Below, piece by piece: positions 62,328 to 64,000 of a stretch of 64,000 nucleotides of DNA. Positions within the stretch are counted from its first letter, which is position 1; each line of letters begins with the position of its first letter. The DNA lies in NCBI RefSeq assembly GCF_004793975.1, contig NZ_SRYB01000007.1:62001-126000 (forward strand), in the 5' to 3' direction. Made by a program: the position numbers and the translations under genes. Origin of the DNA: Lepagella muris (GTDB lineage: Bacteria; Bacteroidota; Bacteroidia; Bacteroidales; Muribaculaceae). The notes under the pieces were generated by a model, which ran no database searches, was not told the origin of the DNA, and saw nothing but the letters and a program-made list of their open reading frames with translations.

Positions 62328-64000
62328 TTATTTCTTGATGATGATCTTCTTATTATTGCGGATATATATACCGGGGGCAGTGGGATTTGCTACCTTAATG
62401 CCGTCGATGGTATAGTAGGAGTCGTCAGCCGGAGCGTCGGAGTCAAGGATAGAACCGATTCCGGAGAAGTTGGGATTGAGATGCAGGATGAAACGGTCGG
62501 AGAATATGCCCTCCTCTGAGGTGAATGCATATTCATCTCCCGGCATCATCGCGGTTATCTTGTTCTGATAGTTGTCTTCAAGATATACAATGTTTATCGC
62601 GCTTTCATTCAGAGTGATGGTGTGTATGCCTTCCGCTCCGATACGGATTGATAGCTGCACGTCACCGTCATTCATTGGACGCTCGTTGATGGCGAAGTCC
62701 ACGCCGTTGGCTGATGAATATATCTGCGGAATACTGTTTTCAAGACTCATGAATTTTGAGGCATCCTTATCGGATTCGTAATCCATATTGGCTTCGTCGT
62801 TGATTACGATGCGGGTTCTGTCTGATACGTTTCCGTCGGAGATTGACAAGTTCACTACAGAGCGAGATGCGAAGGCAGCACGTGTACCCAACTGCTCTTC
62901 AATAGTGCGGGCATCGCGAGTGGTCTGTCGACCGTCAAGATTGAAGGTGATGCTTTCCTGATTCACGGGACGCTGCACGAAGAAAGCCTCACCGGGGCAA
63001 AGTATGTAGGCATCATCGATGGGGCTGTAAGCCTCATACGTATTGTTCCTCTGATTCCAAACTGTGATGGGTGCTTCATATTCCATGAAACGGGTGTCAA
63101 AGAAGGAGGGGTAGGGGTTACCTATTAGGTTCCAGCTGCGGTTGTGGGAGAACTCGCTCAGATATTCGTTGAGCGGAACCGTTATGTCTTCCGTGCGGAA
63201 TAGGTTATTCTTGTTGGAGTTGTTGATAGCTTTCATAAGGAAGCCGCTGAAGGCTTGCCGGTTATTATTGTTGGTGTATCGGCTGCTTTGTAGTATGTAT
63301 CCCACACCGGCTTTCAGGATACTGTCGTTGGTCATCTTCACCCAAGTGTCGTGTGCGCTGCCGTTGGCACGCGCCTTTCCGTCATATTTGCGGATAATCC
63401 AGTTTGTAGCCCCCTCTGACGTAGTCTTGATATCTGATATCTTCACATCAAATGGGAAGGATATGAATGTCCATCTGTCATTACGAGTAAATAGATCTGT
63501 AGTCACGCTATCGGCACGCAGATGCGAATTGTTGATAAGAGACGTGTAGCATATCGAATTTCTACTGTAATCATAAAGATAATTGGGATCCCATTTCATC
63601 CGAAAGTGTGACATGGAAAGAGTTCCCTCTCCGTTCACGGTGAGACGACCATATTGTTCGTAGGAAGTGCTTTTTTTGTCGGATATCAGTCTTACGTATG
63701 GTTTATAGTCATCCGGGATATTCTCTGGGAGTGTGAGATGGAGGTCTGTGAGAACAGTGATGTTCTGCGGAAGATGGTCGATCGGTTTGATGGTCTGGAA
63801 TTTGTCCCATCCCACAGATTGCTTGTATGTGTTTATGGAGATAGCCGGCACGTATAGCTCACGACCCTCCATGCTGCAGCCGTAAGGAATCTGGTCAGTC
63901 ATGTAGGGAGGCTCGATTGAGAGACATGTGACTTTTGTCAGATTGTCACAGTAATCAAAAGGAGATGCGTTTATAATAGCGAGTGTACTAGGTAATGTAA
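62328..64000 (-). CDS. BspA-like LRR surface protein, 5' end outside window
   Basis: The frame is open through the right edge, so the gene starts beyond 64000; the ATG at 63902 is internal. The translated edge continues a BspA/LRR_5 unit (LPSTLAIINASPFDYCDNL, then LTKVTCLSIEPPYM). After the LRR part come beta-rich domains (about 555 residues in the window) with FISFPFDVKISDI and SWNLIGNPYPSFFDT, typical of Bacteroidetes surface proteins. The protein ends with SYYTIDGIKVANPTAPGIYIRNNKK-type sequence, a C-terminal sorting-like motif. Located 11 bp upstream of the giant surface protein gene; both are probably one operon. Confidence 0.83.
   Translation of the reverse strand, partial: TLPSTLAIINASPFDYCDNLTKVTCLSIEPPYMTDQIPYGCSMEGRELYVPAISINTYKQSVGWDKFQTIKPIDHLPQNITVLTDLHLTLPENIPDDYKPYVRLISDKKSTSYEQYGRLTVNGEGTLSMSHFRMKWDPNYLYDYSRNSICYTSLINNSHLRADSVTTDLFTRNDRWTFISFPFDVKISDIKTTSEGATNWIIRKYDGKARANGSAHDTWVKMTNDSILKAGVGYILQSSRYTNNNNRQAFSGFLMKAINNSNKNNLFRTEDITVPLNEYLSEFSHNRSWNLIGNPYPSFFDTRFMEYEAPITVWNQRNNTYEAYSPIDDAYILCPGEAFFVQRPVNQESITFNLDGRQTTRDARTIEEQLGTRAAFASRSVVNLSISDGNVSDRTRIVINDEANMDYESDKDASKFMSLENSIPQIYSSANGVDFAINERPMNDGDVQLSIRIGAEGIHTITLNESAINIVYLEDNYQNKITAMMPGDEYAFTSEEGIFSDRFILHLNPNFSGIGSILDSDAPADDSYYTIDGIKVANPTAPGIYIRNNKKIIIKK

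Noticed and set aside
63900..63902. ATG as the start of the LRR protein gene
   Set aside because: The upstream codons to the window edge are open and encode a typical BspA LRR unit.

Overview
The window comes from the chromosome of a member of the Bacteroidales, most likely a gut Muribaculaceae- or Bacteroides-like bacterium; genus and species cannot be fixed from sequence alone. The evidence is consistent: TAnnTTTG / TTTG Bacteroidetes-type promoters, a GldE homologue, families found mainly in Bacteroidetes (DUF6242, DUF6089, DUF4421, DUF3244), the order uppS-bamA-skp-skp-murI, BspA-like leucine-rich repeats and a C-terminal domain resembling type IX secretion sorting signals. No rRNA, tRNA, CRISPR array, transposase, integrase or origin was recognised.

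Layout. 1-11 kb is housekeeping: the 3' part of an M3 peptidase, ribD, two envelope proteins, then uppS, bamA, two Skp/OmpH chaperones, murI and a small TPR protein. 11-21.9 kb holds a phosphopantetheinyl transferase, gldE, an AddA-like helicase/nuclease, a SUI1-type factor, a porin and a thioredoxin-like lipoprotein with no active-site cysteines (all minus strand), then pnp with an Arg/Gly-rich tail (plus strand).

21.9-33.5 kb is a candidate ribosomal peptide natural-product (RiPP) locus. It contains a membrane TPR/coiled-coil regulator, a secreted DUF3244 protein, a 79-residue precursor with a GG leader and five 9-residue Cys repeats, a radical SAM/SPASM maturase, an outer-membrane barrel, a C39-peptidase ABC exporter, an 88-residue HlyD-like stub and a second barrel. 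Two copies of an inverted-repeat element flank the second barrel. The proposed flow is synthesis, radical SAM modification of the repeats, cleavage after GG by C39, and export. A DUF4143 ATPase with a three-repeat operator-like promoter follows. 35.1-38.6 kb holds a PfkB kinase, a FucP-like sugar transporter and a DUF4421 protein.

38.7-50.7 kb is an AT-richer eukaryote-like signalling cluster, all on the plus strand: LytTR regulator, FHA/zinc-ribbon membrane protein, secreted caspase-like protease, acidic membrane protein, zinc-ribbon/FHA protein, PP2C phosphatase, Ser/Thr kinase, and four secreted Sel1/TPR proteins with a second acidic membrane protein among them. Both acidic-protein genes sit behind copies of the same duplicated leader and promoter. 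The set reads as kinase and phosphatase writer/eraser, FHA reader, and a protease plus repeat proteins in the periplasm. I know of no named system with this exact composition.

50.8-64 kb (minus strand) carries mltG, a RaiA/HPF-type factor, a CbxX/CfqX-like AAA ATPase behind a roughly 500-nt structured leader with its own promoter, a 2460-residue mosaic surface protein with an AT-rich centre, and the 3' part of a BspA-like LRR protein that runs off the window.
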